Notes: generated by a model from the letters alone, not told the origin. A DNA stretch of 64,000 nt from Halomonas rhizosphaerae (GCF_030010555.1 NZ_JASCQP010000027.1:154610-218609); one strand, 5' to 3'; numbered from the stretch's first letter, positions 18,343 through 28,121 are shown. Numbers and translations are program-made.

Positions 18343-19011
18343 TCAGCGGGCGAGGCGTTCGGCGAGCCAGCGGCCGATGTCACCGACCTGCTGCGGGCAG
18401 AGCGCATGGGCCATGGGATAGCGGCGATAGTGTGCCGGATAGCCCAGCGATTCGACCTGCTCGTAGCCGGCCTTGCCCAGCGACTCGGGGACCACCGGGT
18501 CGAAGCTGCCGTGGTGCACCTCGATGGGCAGGCCGCGATTGGCCTCGGAGAGCTCGATGCTGTCGGCCGTGGCGAAGTAGGTGGAGAGTGCCAGCAGGCC
18601 ACCCAGCGGCGCCTCGAAGGAGAGCGCCGCCTGGTAGGCCACCGCCCCGCCCTGGGAGAAGCCCGCCAGGATGATGCGACGACTGTCGATGCCGTGCTCG
18701 ACCTGTTCCCGCACCAGGGCCTGGATGCGCTCGGCGGAGGCCATCAGCTGAGGCTCGTCGATCTGACGGTCGAGGCTCATCTCCTTGATGTCGTACCAGG
18801 CCGGCATGACCATGCCGCCGTTGATGGTCACCGGCAGGCGCGGCGCATGGGGCAGGATGAAGCGCACGCCGGCATCGTCGGGCAGGGGCAGCGCCGGCAC
18901 CAGCGGTTCGAAGTCATGGCCGTCGGCACCCAGCCCGTGGAGGATGAAGACGCAGGCGTCCGCGGGCTTGCCGTTTCTCGGCTCGATGATCAGTTCGCCG
19001 GGGTGATTCAT
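18343..19011 (-). CDS. carboxylesterase/phospholipase, alpha/beta hydrolase
   Basis: 222-residue cytoplasmic alpha/beta hydrolase of the acyl-protein-thioesterase-like carboxylesterase family. The triad is visible: Ser in GFSQGG (about residue 115), Asp in GSFDPVV (about 168) and His in MAHAL (about 199); the oxyanion-hole motif is HGLGADG. Met 19011 has GGAG eight bases upstream, better than the Met at 19047. Confidence 0.92.
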   Translation of the reverse strand: MNHPGELIIEPRNGKPADACVFILHGLGADGHDFEPLVPALPLPDDAGVRFILPHAPRLPVTINGGMVMPAWYDIKEMSLDRQIDEPQLMASAERIQALVREQVEHGIDSRRIILAGFSQGGAVAYQAALSFEAPLGGLLALSTYFATADSIELSEANRGLPIEVHHGSFDPVVPESLGKAGYEQVESLGYPAHYRRYPMAHALCPQQVGDIGRWLAERLAR

Positions 19012-19090
19012 GAGATCGTCTCCAGGGCCGCTCAGGGGATCGGTCAAAGGTCGACACCCTACCGCAAACGCCGCCCGGCGGCGAGCGAGT

Positions 19091-20860
19091 TCAGAAGGGC
19101 CAGATCAGCGGGATCAGGGCCAGGGCCACCGCGGCGGTCAGCAGGTTCAGGAGCCCGCCGAGGCGCAGGAAGTCACCGAAGCGGTAGCCACCGGGGCCGA
19201 AGACCATCAGGTTGGTCTGGTAGCCGATGGGCGTCAGGAAGCTGGCCGAGGCGGCGAACATCACCACGACCACATAGGGCATCGGGCTCACGCCAAGGCT
19301 CTCGGCACTGGCCATGACCACCGGAAAGGTGATCACCGCGGCGGCGTTGTTGGTGACCAGGGAGGTCAGCAGGGTCACCAGCACATAGACCGCACTCAGC
19401 AGCAGCCAGGGGTTGCCGTCGGCCAGCCCCAGGGCAACGTCGGCCAGGGTGGCCGCCGCCCCCGAGCTTTCCAGTGCCGCGCCGAGCCCGAAGGAGGCGG
19501 CGATGGTCAGCAGCACCTGGGTGTCCAGCCCCCGCTTGGCCGCCCCCACCGTGCAGCAGCCGGTGGCCAGCGCCAGGGCCGCACCGAGCATGGCGGCATT
19601 CATCATGCTGGTCACACCCAGGGTGGCCAGCAGCACCACGCCGGCCAGGATGCCCCAGGCCAGCCCGGCCTTCTCGTGGACCGGACGGGCCGAGCCGTTG
19701 ACCTTGCTGATCAGCAGGAAGTCGCGCGACTGGCGATGCCGCTCGATGAAGGGCGGGCGCGCCTCCAGCAGCAGCACGTCGGCGGGCTGCAGGCGAATCT
19801 GGCCGAGGTTGCCGGCGACCCGCTCGCCGCCACGGCACACCGCCAGCACGGCGGCACCATAGAGGGTCCGGAAGTGGCCGTCGCGAATGCGCCGGCCGAT
19901 GAACTGGCACTGGTCGGAGACCACTGCCTCCACCAGGCGGCGCTCCTTGAAGTCCTTCTCGAGGCTCGACGCGCCCTGCCGGGTCGGCACCAGGCCGCGG
20001 ATCTGCTGCAGTTCCACGGCCCCCTCGCTGGTGCCGGCGAATACCAGACGGTCGCCGCCCTTGAGTCGCTCACCCGGCCCCACCACGCTGACGATGTTGC
20101 CCTCGCGCTCGATCTCGACCAGGAACAGCTCCTGGAGGTGGCGCAGCCCGGCCTCCTCCACCGTTCGGTCGACCAGCGGGCCGCCGGGGTCCACCTCCAT
20201 CTCGATGGTGAACTCGCGGGGATTCTCGAAGGCCGCCTCCGCCCCTCGCCGCGCCGGCAGCAGCCGCGGCCCCAGCAGGATCAGGTAGACCAGACCCACC
20301 ACCGCCACCGGCACGCCCACCCAGGCAATGTCGAACAGCCCCATGGCCAGGGAGGGGTCACGATCGATCAGCAGGCCATGCACGACCAGGTTGGTACTGG
20401 TGCCGAACAGGGTGATGGTGCCGCCGAGGATCGAGGCGAAACTGAGCGGCATCAGCAGGCGATGCGCCGGCACGGACACGCGCCGGCTCCAGCTCAGCAC
20501 GGCCGGGATGAAGGTCGCCACTACGGGGGTATTGTTGAGAAAACCGCTCAGCGAGGCCACCGGCAGCAGCAGGCGCACCAGCGCCCGCCCCTCGCTGCGG
20601 GGACGCCCCAGCACATGGCGGATGATCAGGTCGATGCCACCGGTCTCGCGGATGCTGGTGACCAGCACATACATGAAGGCCACGGTGAACAGGCCCGTGC
20701 TGGAGAAGCCCGCCAGGGCCTGGCCGGGGTCGATCACCCCCAGGGTCAGCAGCAGGATTACCGCACCGAGCAGCACGATATCGGGGCCCACGCGCGAGAA
20801 GGCCATCAGCGGGAAGACGGCGATGACGACGGCGAGAGAGAGCCAGGCATCCAGCGGCAT
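19091..20860 (-). CDS. SLC13-family anion permease with two RCK_C domains
   Basis: 589-residue inner-membrane carrier of the divalent anion/Na+ symporter family. Twin signature loops are present, LNNTPVVATFIP in the N-terminal half and TNNAAAVITFPV in the C-terminal half. Two soluble TrkA-C-like regulatory domains lie between the halves (about residues 205-375). Members with this layout transport sulfate or other dianions; the substrate cannot be read from sequence. No assimilation genes are adjacent. Confidence 0.9.
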   Translation of the reverse strand: MPLDAWLSLAVVIAVFPLMAFSRVGPDIVLLGAVILLLTLGVIDPGQALAGFSSTGLFTVAFMYVLVTSIRETGGIDLIIRHVLGRPRSEGRALVRLLLPVASLSGFLNNTPVVATFIPAVLSWSRRVSVPAHRLLMPLSFASILGGTITLFGTSTNLVVHGLLIDRDPSLAMGLFDIAWVGVPVAVVGLVYLILLGPRLLPARRGAEAAFENPREFTIEMEVDPGGPLVDRTVEEAGLRHLQELFLVEIEREGNIVSVVGPGERLKGGDRLVFAGTSEGAVELQQIRGLVPTRQGASSLEKDFKERRLVEAVVSDQCQFIGRRIRDGHFRTLYGAAVLAVCRGGERVAGNLGQIRLQPADVLLLEARPPFIERHRQSRDFLLISKVNGSARPVHEKAGLAWGILAGVVLLATLGVTSMMNAAMLGAALALATGCCTVGAAKRGLDTQVLLTIAASFGLGAALESSGAAATLADVALGLADGNPWLLLSAVYVLVTLLTSLVTNNAAAVITFPVVMASAESLGVSPMPYVVVVMFAASASFLTPIGYQTNLMVFGPGGYRFGDFLRLGGLLNLLTAAVALALIPLIWPF

Positions 20861-20983
20861 GGTCAGGTCCGGTCACGAAAGGGAAAGGCCCATTGTGACC
20901 GCCACCAGTTATTCTAAAAAGTTATTTTTAGAAATCTATCTATGTTTTATTGGAATATAAATAACGAAGGCTGCACAACGAGG

Positions 20984-21005
20984 AAGGCCCGCTTTCGCGG
21001 GCCTT
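20984..21005 (-). terminator. terminator after the cold-shock gene
   Basis: Nine-base perfect stem AAGGCCCGC / GCGGGCCTT with a TTTC loop, located between the cold-shock gene and the SLC13 gene; on the minus strand it is followed by TTCCTCG. A second small hairpin (CTGCC/GGCAG) lies at about 21012-21025. Confidence 0.65.
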
Positions 21006-21047
21006 TCTCACCTGCCGTGAGGCAGTCACATCAGGGTCGGTCGACGT

Positions 21048-21254
21048 TCAGCCGATGACCTGGATGTTGGAAGCCTGGAGGCCTTTCTTGCCCTGGGTGA
21101 CGTCGAAGGAGACCTTCTGACCGTCCTGCAGGGACTTGAAGCCTTCGGCCTTGATCTCGGAGAAGTGAGCGAACAGGTCGTCACCGTTGTCGTCCGGAGA
21201 AATGAAGCCAAAGCCCTTGGTGTCGTTGAACCACTTGACAGTACCGGTAGCCAT
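21048..21254 (-). CDS. cold-shock domain protein
   Basis: 68-residue CspA-family RNA/ssDNA-binding protein. RNP1 (KGFGFI) and RNP2 (DLFAHF) are intact and the chain has the family's usual length. GAGGAATTC precedes the ATG. About 150 bases of non-coding leader upstream could form the long 5'-UTR typical of cold-inducible csp mRNAs. Confidence 0.97.
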   Translation of the reverse strand: MATGTVKWFNDTKGFGFISPDDNGDDLFAHFSEIKAEGFKSLQDGQKVSFDVTQGKKGLQASNIQVIG

Positions 21255-21593
21255 TATCGAATTCCTCGAATAGCGTTAGATTGTGCCGGGAAATACCCGA
21301 GTTGCAGTGGGTAAAACAAGAAACTTTCACCGGGAAATCGACGCCATGAGCTTTCGATGACCACTTGCGATGTTCCACTTGCTAACCAACTGCGGGCATA
21401 GTGCGCCGTTGCCGGGCGCAGGTCAAACACTATTTGCTGTGCATGACAGGAATATTGCCGCCCTCCATGGCGCCCACGAGGACGCACCTGGAGAGGCCCG
21501 ACCCGCCGGGCGGGATCACCGGGACGTCCGAATGCCCATCGCCATGACGCCATCGATGGCAAGGGAGCCCGCGTCGGCAACACCTTCCCCGAT
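21255..21593. other. csp promoter/leader region
   Basis: No gene seen. The part next to the cold-shock gene is AT-richer and likely holds its promoter and leader; the remainder carries no convincing signal before the hairpin at 21594. Confidence 0.4.
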
Positions 21594-21627
21594 ACGACAA
21601 CGGCAGGCCAAGGCCTGCCGTTGTCGT
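21594..21627. terminator. strong hairpin downstream of the GMC oxidoreductase gene
   Basis: A 16-bp perfect inverted repeat, ACGACAACGGCAGGCC and its complement, separated by only AA. It lies 22 bases past the stop of the oxidoreductase gene. There is no T-run on the minus strand, so it may act as a 3'-end stabiliser or factor-assisted terminator. Confidence 0.55.
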
Positions 21628-21649
21628 GTCTCGAGAGGAGAAGAGCCCG

Positions 21650-23311
21650 TTACGTCCCGCCGAGGATCCAGCCCGCGGCCTTCTCGGCGATCATCAGCGT
21701 CGGCGAGTTGGTGTTGCCGCTGGTGATGGTGGGCATGACGCCCGCATCCACCACGCGCAGCCCCGCCACGCCCCTTACCCGCAGGCGAGCGTCCACCACC
21801 GCCATGGGATCGTCGTCACGCCCCATTCTGGTGGTGCCCACCGGGTGGAAGATGGTGGTGCCGATGTCCCCCGCCAGGCGGGCCAGGTCATCGTCGCTCT
21901 GGTACTCCAGGCCCGGCTTGACCTCCTCGGGCGAATACCTCGCGAAGGCCGGCTGCTCGGCGATGCGCCGCGTGACCCGCAGCGAGTCCGCCGCCACCTT
22001 GCGATCCTCCGGGGTGCTCAGGTAGTTGGGCGCGATGGCCGGGGCCTGGCGCGGGTCGGCACTCTTGATGCGCACCGTGCCACGGCTGGTCGGGTTGAGG
22101 TTGCACACGCTCGCCGTGATCGCCGGGAAGTCATGCAGCGGCTGGCCGAAGGCCTCGAGGCTCAGCGGCTGGACGTGGTACTCGATGTTGGGATGTTGGT
22201 ACTCGTCGGAGCTGCGCGTGAAGGCACACAGCTGCGAGGGCGCCATGCTCATGGGGCCCGAGCGCTTGAGCAGGTACTCGAGCCCGATGCCCGCCTTGCC
22301 GACCAGCGAGTTGGCCATGGTGTTGAGGGTCTTGGCGCCCGTCACCCGATACACCGAGCGGATCTGCAGGTGGTCCTGGAGGTTCTCGCCGACCCCCGGC
22401 AGGTCATGGATCACCGGGATATCGTGCTCGCGCAGCAGGTCGGCCGGGCCGATGCCGGAGAGTTGCAGCAGTTGCGGCGAGCCGATGGCGCCGGCAGAGA
22501 GGACCACCTCGCGGCCGGCCTGCACCGTGATCGCCTTACCGCCGCGCTCGACGCGCACGCCGGTGCAACGGGGCTGGTCGCCCTGACCGGGCTCGCCTCC
22601 TCGTTCCAGTTCGAGCCCCAGCACCTGGGTGGAGTGCCACAGGGTCAGGTTGTCGCGCTTCTCGGCTCCGCGCAGGAAGGCCTTGGAGGTGTTCCAGCGC
22701 CAGCCCGAGCGCTGGTTGACCTCGAAGTAGTCGACCCCCTCGTTGTCGCCGCGGTTGAAGTCGCGGGTCCGCGGGATGCCGGCCTCCACGGCCGCGGTGG
22801 CGAAGTCATCGAGCACTTGCCACTTGAGGCGCTGCTTCTCCACCCGCCACTCGCCGCCGTGGCCATGGTAGTCGCGGTGGGCAGCGTCGGCATCGCCGCC
22901 GGCATCCAGGCGGTGGTGATCCTCGTGCTTCATGAAGTCGGGCAGGCAGCTCTCCCAGCGCCAGGCGTCGTCGCCGGTGGCCTCGGCCCAGCCGTCATAG
23001 TCGCGCGACTGGCCGCGGATATAGAGCATGCCATTGATGCTGGAACAGCCGCCCAGGGTCTTGCCGCGGGGATAGATCAGCGAGCGACCGTTGAGGCCGG
23101 GGTCGGCCTCGGTGCGATAGCACCAGTCGGTGCGCGGGTTGTTGATGCAGTAGAGGTAACCCACCGGGATGTGGATCCAGTGGTAGTTGTCGCGACCGCC
23201 CGCCTCGATCAGCAGCACCCGGTTGGCCGGGTCGGCGCTCAGGCGGTTGGCCAGCAGGCAGCCGGCGGTGCCGGCCCCCACCACGATATAGTCGAATTCC
23301 TGGTCAGCCAT
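21650..23311 (-). CDS. GMC-family FAD oxidoreductase (choline-dehydrogenase-like; possible 3-hydroxypropionate dehydrogenase)
   Basis: 553-residue FAD-dependent alcohol oxidoreductase. FAD-binding GAGTAG at residues 12-17, the second GMC signature around GAIGSPQLLQLSGIG, and the C-terminal catalytic region TTIFHPVGTTRMG with its His, plus a final NTNSPTLMIAEKAA block. It lies downstream of mmsA on the same strand with a divergent LysR gene beyond. In Pseudomonas denitrificans a GMC-type 3-hydroxypropionate dehydrogenase is paired with mmsA under LysR control, which suggests the same pathway here (inference). Choline or another alcohol remains possible; betaine genes are not adjacent. Confidence 0.88.
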   Translation of the reverse strand: MADQEFDYIVVGAGTAGCLLANRLSADPANRVLLIEAGGRDNYHWIHIPVGYLYCINNPRTDWCYRTEADPGLNGRSLIYPRGKTLGGCSSINGMLYIRGQSRDYDGWAEATGDDAWRWESCLPDFMKHEDHHRLDAGGDADAAHRDYHGHGGEWRVEKQRLKWQVLDDFATAAVEAGIPRTRDFNRGDNEGVDYFEVNQRSGWRWNTSKAFLRGAEKRDNLTLWHSTQVLGLELERGGEPGQGDQPRCTGVRVERGGKAITVQAGREVVLSAGAIGSPQLLQLSGIGPADLLREHDIPVIHDLPGVGENLQDHLQIRSVYRVTGAKTLNTMANSLVGKAGIGLEYLLKRSGPMSMAPSQLCAFTRSSDEYQHPNIEYHVQPLSLEAFGQPLHDFPAITASVCNLNPTSRGTVRIKSADPRQAPAIAPNYLSTPEDRKVAADSLRVTRRIAEQPAFARYSPEEVKPGLEYQSDDDLARLAGDIGTTIFHPVGTTRMGRDDDPMAVVDARLRVRGVAGLRVVDAGVMPTITSGNTNSPTLMIAEKAAGWILGGT

Positions 23312-23415
23312 GGCACGCTCTCGGTGATGACTTCACTCGAGGCTGTTCCGGTGACGACATAACTTCCTCTTCACGTCGTCCCCGGCGCCTCTCGCTCATT
23401 CAATGATCGGCAGCC

Positions 23416-24927
23416 TTACTTGTGGGTCGGCATGGCGAACTCGGAGCCGCCATGTATGGAATCCGACCAGCGCTGCATGATCGACTTCTGCTTGGTGTAG
23501 AAGCGCACTCCCTCCTCGCCGTAGGCGTGGGTGTCGCCGAACAGCGAGCGCTTCCAGCCACCGAAGCCGTGCCAGGCCATGGGCACCGGGATCGGCACGT
23601 TGATGCCGACCATGCCCACCTGGATGCGCCGGCCAAACTCTCGGGCCACGCTGCCGCTCTCGGTGAAGCAGCTCACGCCGTTGCCGAACTCGTGGTCGTT
23701 GATCAGCTGGATGGCGGTGGCGATGTCGGGCACCCGCACGCAGGCCAGCACCGGGCCGAAGATCTCCTCCTGGTAGATGGTCATCTCCGGGGTGACGTGG
23801 TCGAACAGCGAGCCGCCCATCCAGAAGCCCTCGGCGCAGTCGTCGCCGGTCGCGGCGGCATCGAAGTCACGGCCATCGACGACCAGCTCGGCACCCTCGC
23901 TCACGCCCTTCTCGATATAGCCGGTGATGCGCTGGTGCGCCTGGGCGGTGACGATCGGGCCCATCTCGGCATCCAGCTCCAGGCCATTCTTGACCTTGAG
24001 CGCGCGCGCCCGCTCGGCCAGGCGCGGCACGAGCTCGTCGGCCACGTCGCCCACCAGCACCGCCACGCTGATCGCCATGCAGCGCTCGCCGGCACTGCCG
24101 TAGGCGGCGCCGATCAGCGCATCCACGGCCTTGTCGAGGTCGGCATCGGGCATCACCACCATGTGGTTCTTGGCGCCGCCCAGGGCCTGGACGCGCTTGC
24201 CGTGGCGGGCACCCCGCTCGTAGATCAGGTTGGCGATCGGCGTGGAGCCGACGAAGGAGAGCGCCTTGACGTCGGGGTGGTCAAGGAGCGCCTCCACGGA
24301 ATCCTTGTCGCCCTGCACCACGTTGAAGACACCATCCGGCAGCCCCGCCTGCTTGAGCAGGTCGGCGATCAGCAGCGAGGCGCTGGGGTCCAGCGGGCTC
24401 GGCTTGAGGATGAAGGTGTTGCCGGCGGCGATGGCGATGGGGAACATCCACATCGGCACCATGACCGGGAAGTTGAAGGGAGTGATGCCGGCGACAACGC
24501 CCAGCGGCTGGCGCAGGGTCCAGTTGTCGATGCCGGTGCTGACCTGCTCGGTGTAGTCGCCCTTGAGCAGCTGCGGGATGCCGCAGGCGAACTCGACGAC
24601 GTCGATGCCGCGCGCCACCTCGCCCTGGGCATCGGTGAACACCTTGCCATGCTCCAGGGTGATCGCCCGCGCCAGGTCATCCTTGTGCTCGCCCAGCAGC
24701 TGGAGGAACTTGAACATCACCCGGGCGCGACGGATCGGCGGGGTATCGGCCCAGGCCGGGAAGGCGGCCTTGGCGGCGTCCACCGCCGTGGCCACATCGG
24801 CCTGGGAGGCCAGGGCCACCTGGCCGGTCACCTGGCCGGTGGCCGGGTTGGTCACGGCCTGGTGCTGGCCGGATTCGCCGGCTGACATTTGCCCGTTGAT
24901 ATAATGCGGGATGCTGGCTGTGCTCAT
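23416..24927 (-). CDS. mmsA: CoA-acylating methylmalonate-semialdehyde dehydrogenase
   Basis: 503-residue aldehyde dehydrogenase superfamily member that oxidises malonate or methylmalonate semialdehyde to acetyl- or propionyl-CoA with NAD+ and CoA. The catalytic Cys is in GERCMAIS (about Cys283). The family traits [14 protein letters not shown] and a glycine-for-glutamate environment (ALGGAKNH) at the usual general-base site mark it as MMSDH rather than a hydrolytic ALDH. It is the first gene of a pair with the GMC oxidoreductase and is divergent from a LysR regulator. Confidence 0.95.
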   Translation of the reverse strand: MSTASIPHYINGQMSAGESGQHQAVTNPATGQVTGQVALASQADVATAVDAAKAAFPAWADTPPIRRARVMFKFLQLLGEHKDDLARAITLEHGKVFTDAQGEVARGIDVVEFACGIPQLLKGDYTEQVSTGIDNWTLRQPLGVVAGITPFNFPVMVPMWMFPIAIAAGNTFILKPSPLDPSASLLIADLLKQAGLPDGVFNVVQGDKDSVEALLDHPDVKALSFVGSTPIANLIYERGARHGKRVQALGGAKNHMVVMPDADLDKAVDALIGAAYGSAGERCMAISVAVLVGDVADELVPRLAERARALKVKNGLELDAEMGPIVTAQAHQRITGYIEKGVSEGAELVVDGRDFDAAATGDDCAEGFWMGGSLFDHVTPEMTIYQEEIFGPVLACVRVPDIATAIQLINDHEFGNGVSCFTESGSVAREFGRRIQVGMVGINVPIPVPMAWHGFGGWKRSLFGDTHAYGEEGVRFYTKQKSIMQRWSDSIHGGSEFAMPTHK

Positions 24928-25105
24928 GGCGGTCTCGTCTCGTCGTTGTCGGAATCGGGGATGGACGTCCGTTGTCGGGGAGGGGGAGTAACAGAAGTGC
25001 CCCCATTGGCGCCTAGACTAGCCCTATCGCCATCAGGATCAATTGAGTAATTCAAAATCAGCGTATAAATTTGGCTGATATCACTCCACCCAAGGAAGCG
25101 ACACC

Positions 25106-26008
25106 ATGCAGGACCTCCAGACCCTGCGTGCCTTCGTCACCGTGGCTAGGGAAGGCAGCGTCTCGCGTGCCGCCGAGCGCCTGCACCTGACCCAGCCCGC
25201 GGTGAGCCTGAAGCTCAAGCAGTTCCAGGCGAGCCTTGGCCTCGCGCTGTTCCAGCGCCGCCCCCAGGGGCTGGAGCTCACCGCCGACGGCCGAGCGCTG
25301 CTGCCCGCCGCCGAGAAGGCGCTGGCGGCCATGGCCGCCTTCGAGCAGAACGCCCGGGCCCTGCACAGCACGCTGCGTGGCCGGCTCAAGATCGGCACCA
25401 TCGTCGACCCGGAGTTCATCCGCCTGGGGGCCTTCCTGCGTCGCCTGGTGGAGCGGGCCCCGCAGCTCGAGACCGAGCTGCACCACGGCATGAGCGGCAC
25501 CGTGCTGGAGTGGGTGCGGCGCGGCGAGCTGGACGTCGGCTTCTTCCTGGCGCCGCCCGGCGAGGGGCCGGGCGACCCGGAAATCGCCCATTGCGAACTC
25601 ACCCACTTCGACTACCACGTGATCGCCCCGGCCGGCTGGGGCAGCCGTCTGGCCGGCGCCGACTGGCCCCGGCTCGCCACCCTGCCGTGGATCACCACGC
25701 CCGAGAATTCCGCCCATTACCGCCTCCTGCACGGCGTGCTCGACCCGCTGAGCATCGTGCCCAACGGCGTGGCCCAGGTGGACCAGGAGGCCTGCATGCT
25801 CGACCTGGTGCGCGCCGGCGTGGGCCTCAGCCTGGCCCGCGATGCGCTTGCCATGGCCGAGCGCCAGGAGCGCGGCCTGGTGGTCGCCGAAGGCGTGCGC
25901 CTGCCCTGCGCGCTCAGCTTCGTCTGGCGCCGCGACCGCGGCGAGGAGGCGGTGATCGCCGAGGCGCTGGAGGTACTCACCGGCGTCTGGGGCGCACTGC
26001 CGCCATGA
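25106..26008 (+). CDS. LysR-family transcriptional regulator
   Basis: 300-residue regulator: N-terminal winged helix-turn-helix (SVSRAAERLHLTQPAVSLKL, about residues 18-37) followed by a substrate-binding-like effector domain. It is divergent from mmsA with 178 bases between, a classic arrangement for a LysR activator of the neighbouring catabolic genes. AT-rich sequence with AATTGAGTAATT near 25043 is a possible binding site. Confidence 0.94.
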   Translation: MQDLQTLRAFVTVAREGSVSRAAERLHLTQPAVSLKLKQFQASLGLALFQRRPQGLELTADGRALLPAAEKALAAMAAFEQNARALHSTLRGRLKIGTIVDPEFIRLGAFLRRLVERAPQLETELHHGMSGTVLEWVRRGELDVGFFLAPPGEGPGDPEIAHCELTHFDYHVIAPAGWGSRLAGADWPRLATLPWITTPENSAHYRLLHGVLDPLSIVPNGVAQVDQEACMLDLVRAGVGLSLARDALAMAERQERGLVVAEGVRLPCALSFVWRRDRGEEAVIAEALEVLTGVWGALPP

Positions 26009-26036
26009 CACCTCCACACGGGAAAGGAGCGCCCTG

Positions 26037-26819
26037 ATGGCCGACCTCGAGATCCCCCAGCTTGTCCTGATCGGGCTGATCTTCGTCTGGAGCGGGTTCG
26101 TGCGCACCAGCCTGGGCTTCGGCGGCGCCGTGCTGTCGCTGCCCTTCCTGCTGCTCGTGCTCGACGAGCCGCTGGTCTTCCTGCCGATCATCGCCGTGCA
26201 CCTGCTGATTTTCTCCAGCTGGATCGCCTGGCGCGGCCACCGGCAGCTGGTGGCCGACAACGCCGGCCAGGCGCCGACCGAGGGCAATATCGACTGGGGC
26301 TACCTGCTCAGGGCGATGAAGGTGATGATCATCCCCAAGCTGATCGGGGTGGTCGGCCTGCTGACCCTGCCGGGCAACGTCCTGACCAACATCATCTTCG
26401 TGATCGTGATGGTCTATGCCGTCGGCTACCTGCTCGACAGGCCCTTTCGCAGCCGCAACCGGGTGGTGGACGCGGTGCTGCTGGCGCTGGGCGGTTACGT
26501 CAGCGGTACCTCGCTGATCGGCGCCCCGCTGATCGTCGCGGTCTTCGCCACCCACGTCGCCGCCCACCAGCTGCGCGATACCCTCTTCGTGCTGTGGTTC
26601 ATCCTTGTGCTGATCAAGATGGTCTCCTTCGTGATCGCCGGCGTCGACCTGCAGCTCATCCACCACCTGTGGCTGTTGCCCTGCGCCCTGGCCGGCCACC
26701 TGCTCGGCGAACGTGCCCACCAGCACATGCTCGCCAGCCGCACCAACCTCTACTTCCGGGTGCTCGGCGGGGTGCTCATCCTGGTCAGCGTGATGGGGCT
26801 CTACGGCTCGGCGGGCTGA
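26037..26819 (+). CDS. TauE/SafE-family permease
   Basis: 260-residue inner-membrane protein with about seven or eight helices and the repeated TauE/SafE pattern (SGFVRTSLGFGGAVLSLP near the N-terminus and GGYVSGTSLIGAPLIVAV in the second half). The family exports sulfite, sulfoacetate or related organic anions. It starts 28 bases after the LysR gene, so both may be co-transcribed; the substrate may relate to the mmsA pathway, but this is unproven. Confidence 0.9.
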   Translation: MADLEIPQLVLIGLIFVWSGFVRTSLGFGGAVLSLPFLLLVLDEPLVFLPIIAVHLLIFSSWIAWRGHRQLVADNAGQAPTEGNIDWGYLLRAMKVMIIPKLIGVVGLLTLPGNVLTNIIFVIVMVYAVGYLLDRPFRSRNRVVDAVLLALGGYVSGTSLIGAPLIVAVFATHVAAHQLRDTLFVLWFILVLIKMVSFVIAGVDLQLIHHLWLLPCALAGHLLGERAHQHMLASRTNLYFRVLGGVLILVSVMGLYGSAG

Positions 26820-26857
26820 GCCACAGGGAAGAAACCGTCGGGAGCGCGGCTGCGCCA

Positions 26858-26877
26858 CATGAATGCCGGATGAACGG
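26858..26877 (-). promoter_or_regulatory. predicted response-regulator operator upstream of cytochrome b561
   Basis: On the minus strand this reads CGTTCATCCGGCATTCATG, an 11-bp-period direct repeat of a TTCAT core. It differs at only a few positions from the site at 28122-28140 in front of the PepSY/two-component genes. It lies about 71-90 bases before the cytochrome start, the same distance and orientation as the other site has to the 28052 gene. Confidence 0.55.
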
Positions 26878-26947
26878 GACGTTAAGGCTGCTGCAAGGCG
26901 AGGAGGTGTAAGACGGATCACGTACCCACCAACGAGGAGTGATCCTG

Positions 26948-27469
26948 ATGAACTGGCTCGATACCGAACGCCGCTACGGCCCCGTCTCCCGCGCCCTCCA
27001 CTGGTCCATGGCCCTGCTGGTCCTGCTGATGCTGGGCAGCGACTGGTGGATGGAGGACTTCGAGGCCCTCGGCGAGGCCACCGCGATGGACCTGCACCAG
27101 AGTATCGGGATGGCGCTGCTGGCCCTGCTCGCCTTCCGCCTGGCCTGGCGCGCCGTCAACCGCGGCCGTCCGGCCCCGCCCGCCCACTGGCGTCTGGCCG
27201 CGCGGCTCGGCCATCTGGCCCTCTATGCCCTGCTGCTGATCATCCCGCTCAGCGGCCTGCTCGCGGCCTGGGGCAGCGGCGAGGGCGTGACCCTCTTCGG
27301 AGCCCCGCTGATCGCGGCGGGAACCGAGATCGAGTGGCTCGAGGAGGCCTTCGAGGAGACCCACGAGCTGCTCGCCAATCTGCTGTGGTTCGTCATCGCC
27401 GGCCATGTGCTCGCCGCACTGGCCCACCAGTGGTGGCTCGGCGAACGCAGCCTGCAGCGCATGACCTGA
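26948..27469 (+). CDS. cytochrome b561 family protein
   Basis: 173-residue inner-membrane di-haem cytochrome with four hydrophobic helices and conserved His in ALHWSMA, LHQSIGM, FEETHELLAN and IAGHVLAAL, which are the expected axial ligands. GAGGAG eight bases upstream sets Met 26948. It probably passes electrons from quinol to a periplasmic partner. The promoter shares an operator and a similar -10 layout with the PepSY gene at 28052, suggesting control by the adjacent two-component system. Confidence 0.93.
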   Translation: MNWLDTERRYGPVSRALHWSMALLVLLMLGSDWWMEDFEALGEATAMDLHQSIGMALLALLAFRLAWRAVNRGRPAPPAHWRLAARLGHLALYALLLIIPLSGLLAAWGSGEGVTLFGAPLIAAGTEIEWLEEAFEETHELLANLLWFVIAGHVLAALAHQWWLGERSLQRMT

Positions 27470-27486
27470 ACCGCGCCCGCACGAAA

Positions 27487-27517
27487 GGGCCCGGCGCGAA
27501 GCTGTCGCGCCGGGCCC
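27487..27517. terminator. terminator after cytochrome b561
   Basis: 13-bp perfect stem GGGCCCGGCGCGA / TCGCGCCGGGCCC with a five-base loop, followed by TCTTCAT. It sits between convergent genes and could serve both. Confidence 0.8.
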
Positions 27518-27578
27518 TCTTCATGACGGGCTTCATGCCGGGTGGGGGAATCGCCGGGGCAAGGCCCCGGCGATGGGC

Positions 27579-28052
27579 TCAGTCGCGCTCCACCTCGCTC
27601 GTGCCCTCCTCGCCCTGGCGACTCCTGACCTCGAGCTCGCGGCCCTCGCCATCGCGACCCTCGACCTCGACGCGGCCGTCACGGTCGACCTGGATCTCCT
27701 CGAACTCGGCCAGCCCCTCGGCCACCGCGGCCTCCATGGCCAGGCGCACCTCGTCCTCGTTCATCCCCCAGGCGCCACCCTCGCGACGCTTGCGCTCCTC
27801 CTCGAGGGACTCGCCGGTCTCCAGCGACAGCCGGACCTCGGCCTGCCACTCGTCGTCGAGCCAGCCCTCGATCTCCACGCTGTCATCGTCCTTTACCTCG
27901 ATCTCCCCGAAGTAGGTGAAGCCGAAGGCGCTGGCCTGGGCCAGGATGTCGTCGAGGCGCTCCGCCGGCAGGCGGCTCTCCTCTGCCTGGGCCAGGCTGG
28001 CAGCGGCCATCAGGCTGGCCAGGGTACCGGCCAGGATCATCTTGCGTTTCAT
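27579..28052 (-). CDS. periplasmic PepSY-domain protein
   Basis: 157-residue exported protein: signal peptide ending SLAQA-EE, then two PepSY-like repeats (about 27-85 and 95-150), each with a helix followed by strands such as FGEIEVKDDDSVEIEGW and FEEIQVDRDGRVEVEGR. Strongly acidic and ends in charged residues. GGAGG eight bases upstream. PepSY proteins are often targets or modulators of the sensor kinase they are linked with; it is divergent from a PepSY-regulator-kinase operon and shares its intergenic operator. Confidence 0.88.
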   Translation of the reverse strand: MKRKMILAGTLASLMAAASLAQAEESRLPAERLDDILAQASAFGFTYFGEIEVKDDDSVEIEGWLDDEWQAEVRLSLETGESLEEERKRREGGAWGMNEDEVRLAMEAAVAEGLAEFEEIQVDRDGRVEVEGRDGEGRELEVRSRQGEEGTSEVERD

Positions 28053-28121
28053 GGGTCATACCTCCGTTCATGGGTGCCACCCCGTTATATCGCCCCCGAC
28101 CTTGCCACAGGGTGACGAGGC

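Noticed and set aside
19010-20917. 635-codon plus-strand frame over the SLC13 gene
   Set aside because: Gln/His/Arg-rich shadow of the permease with no domain.
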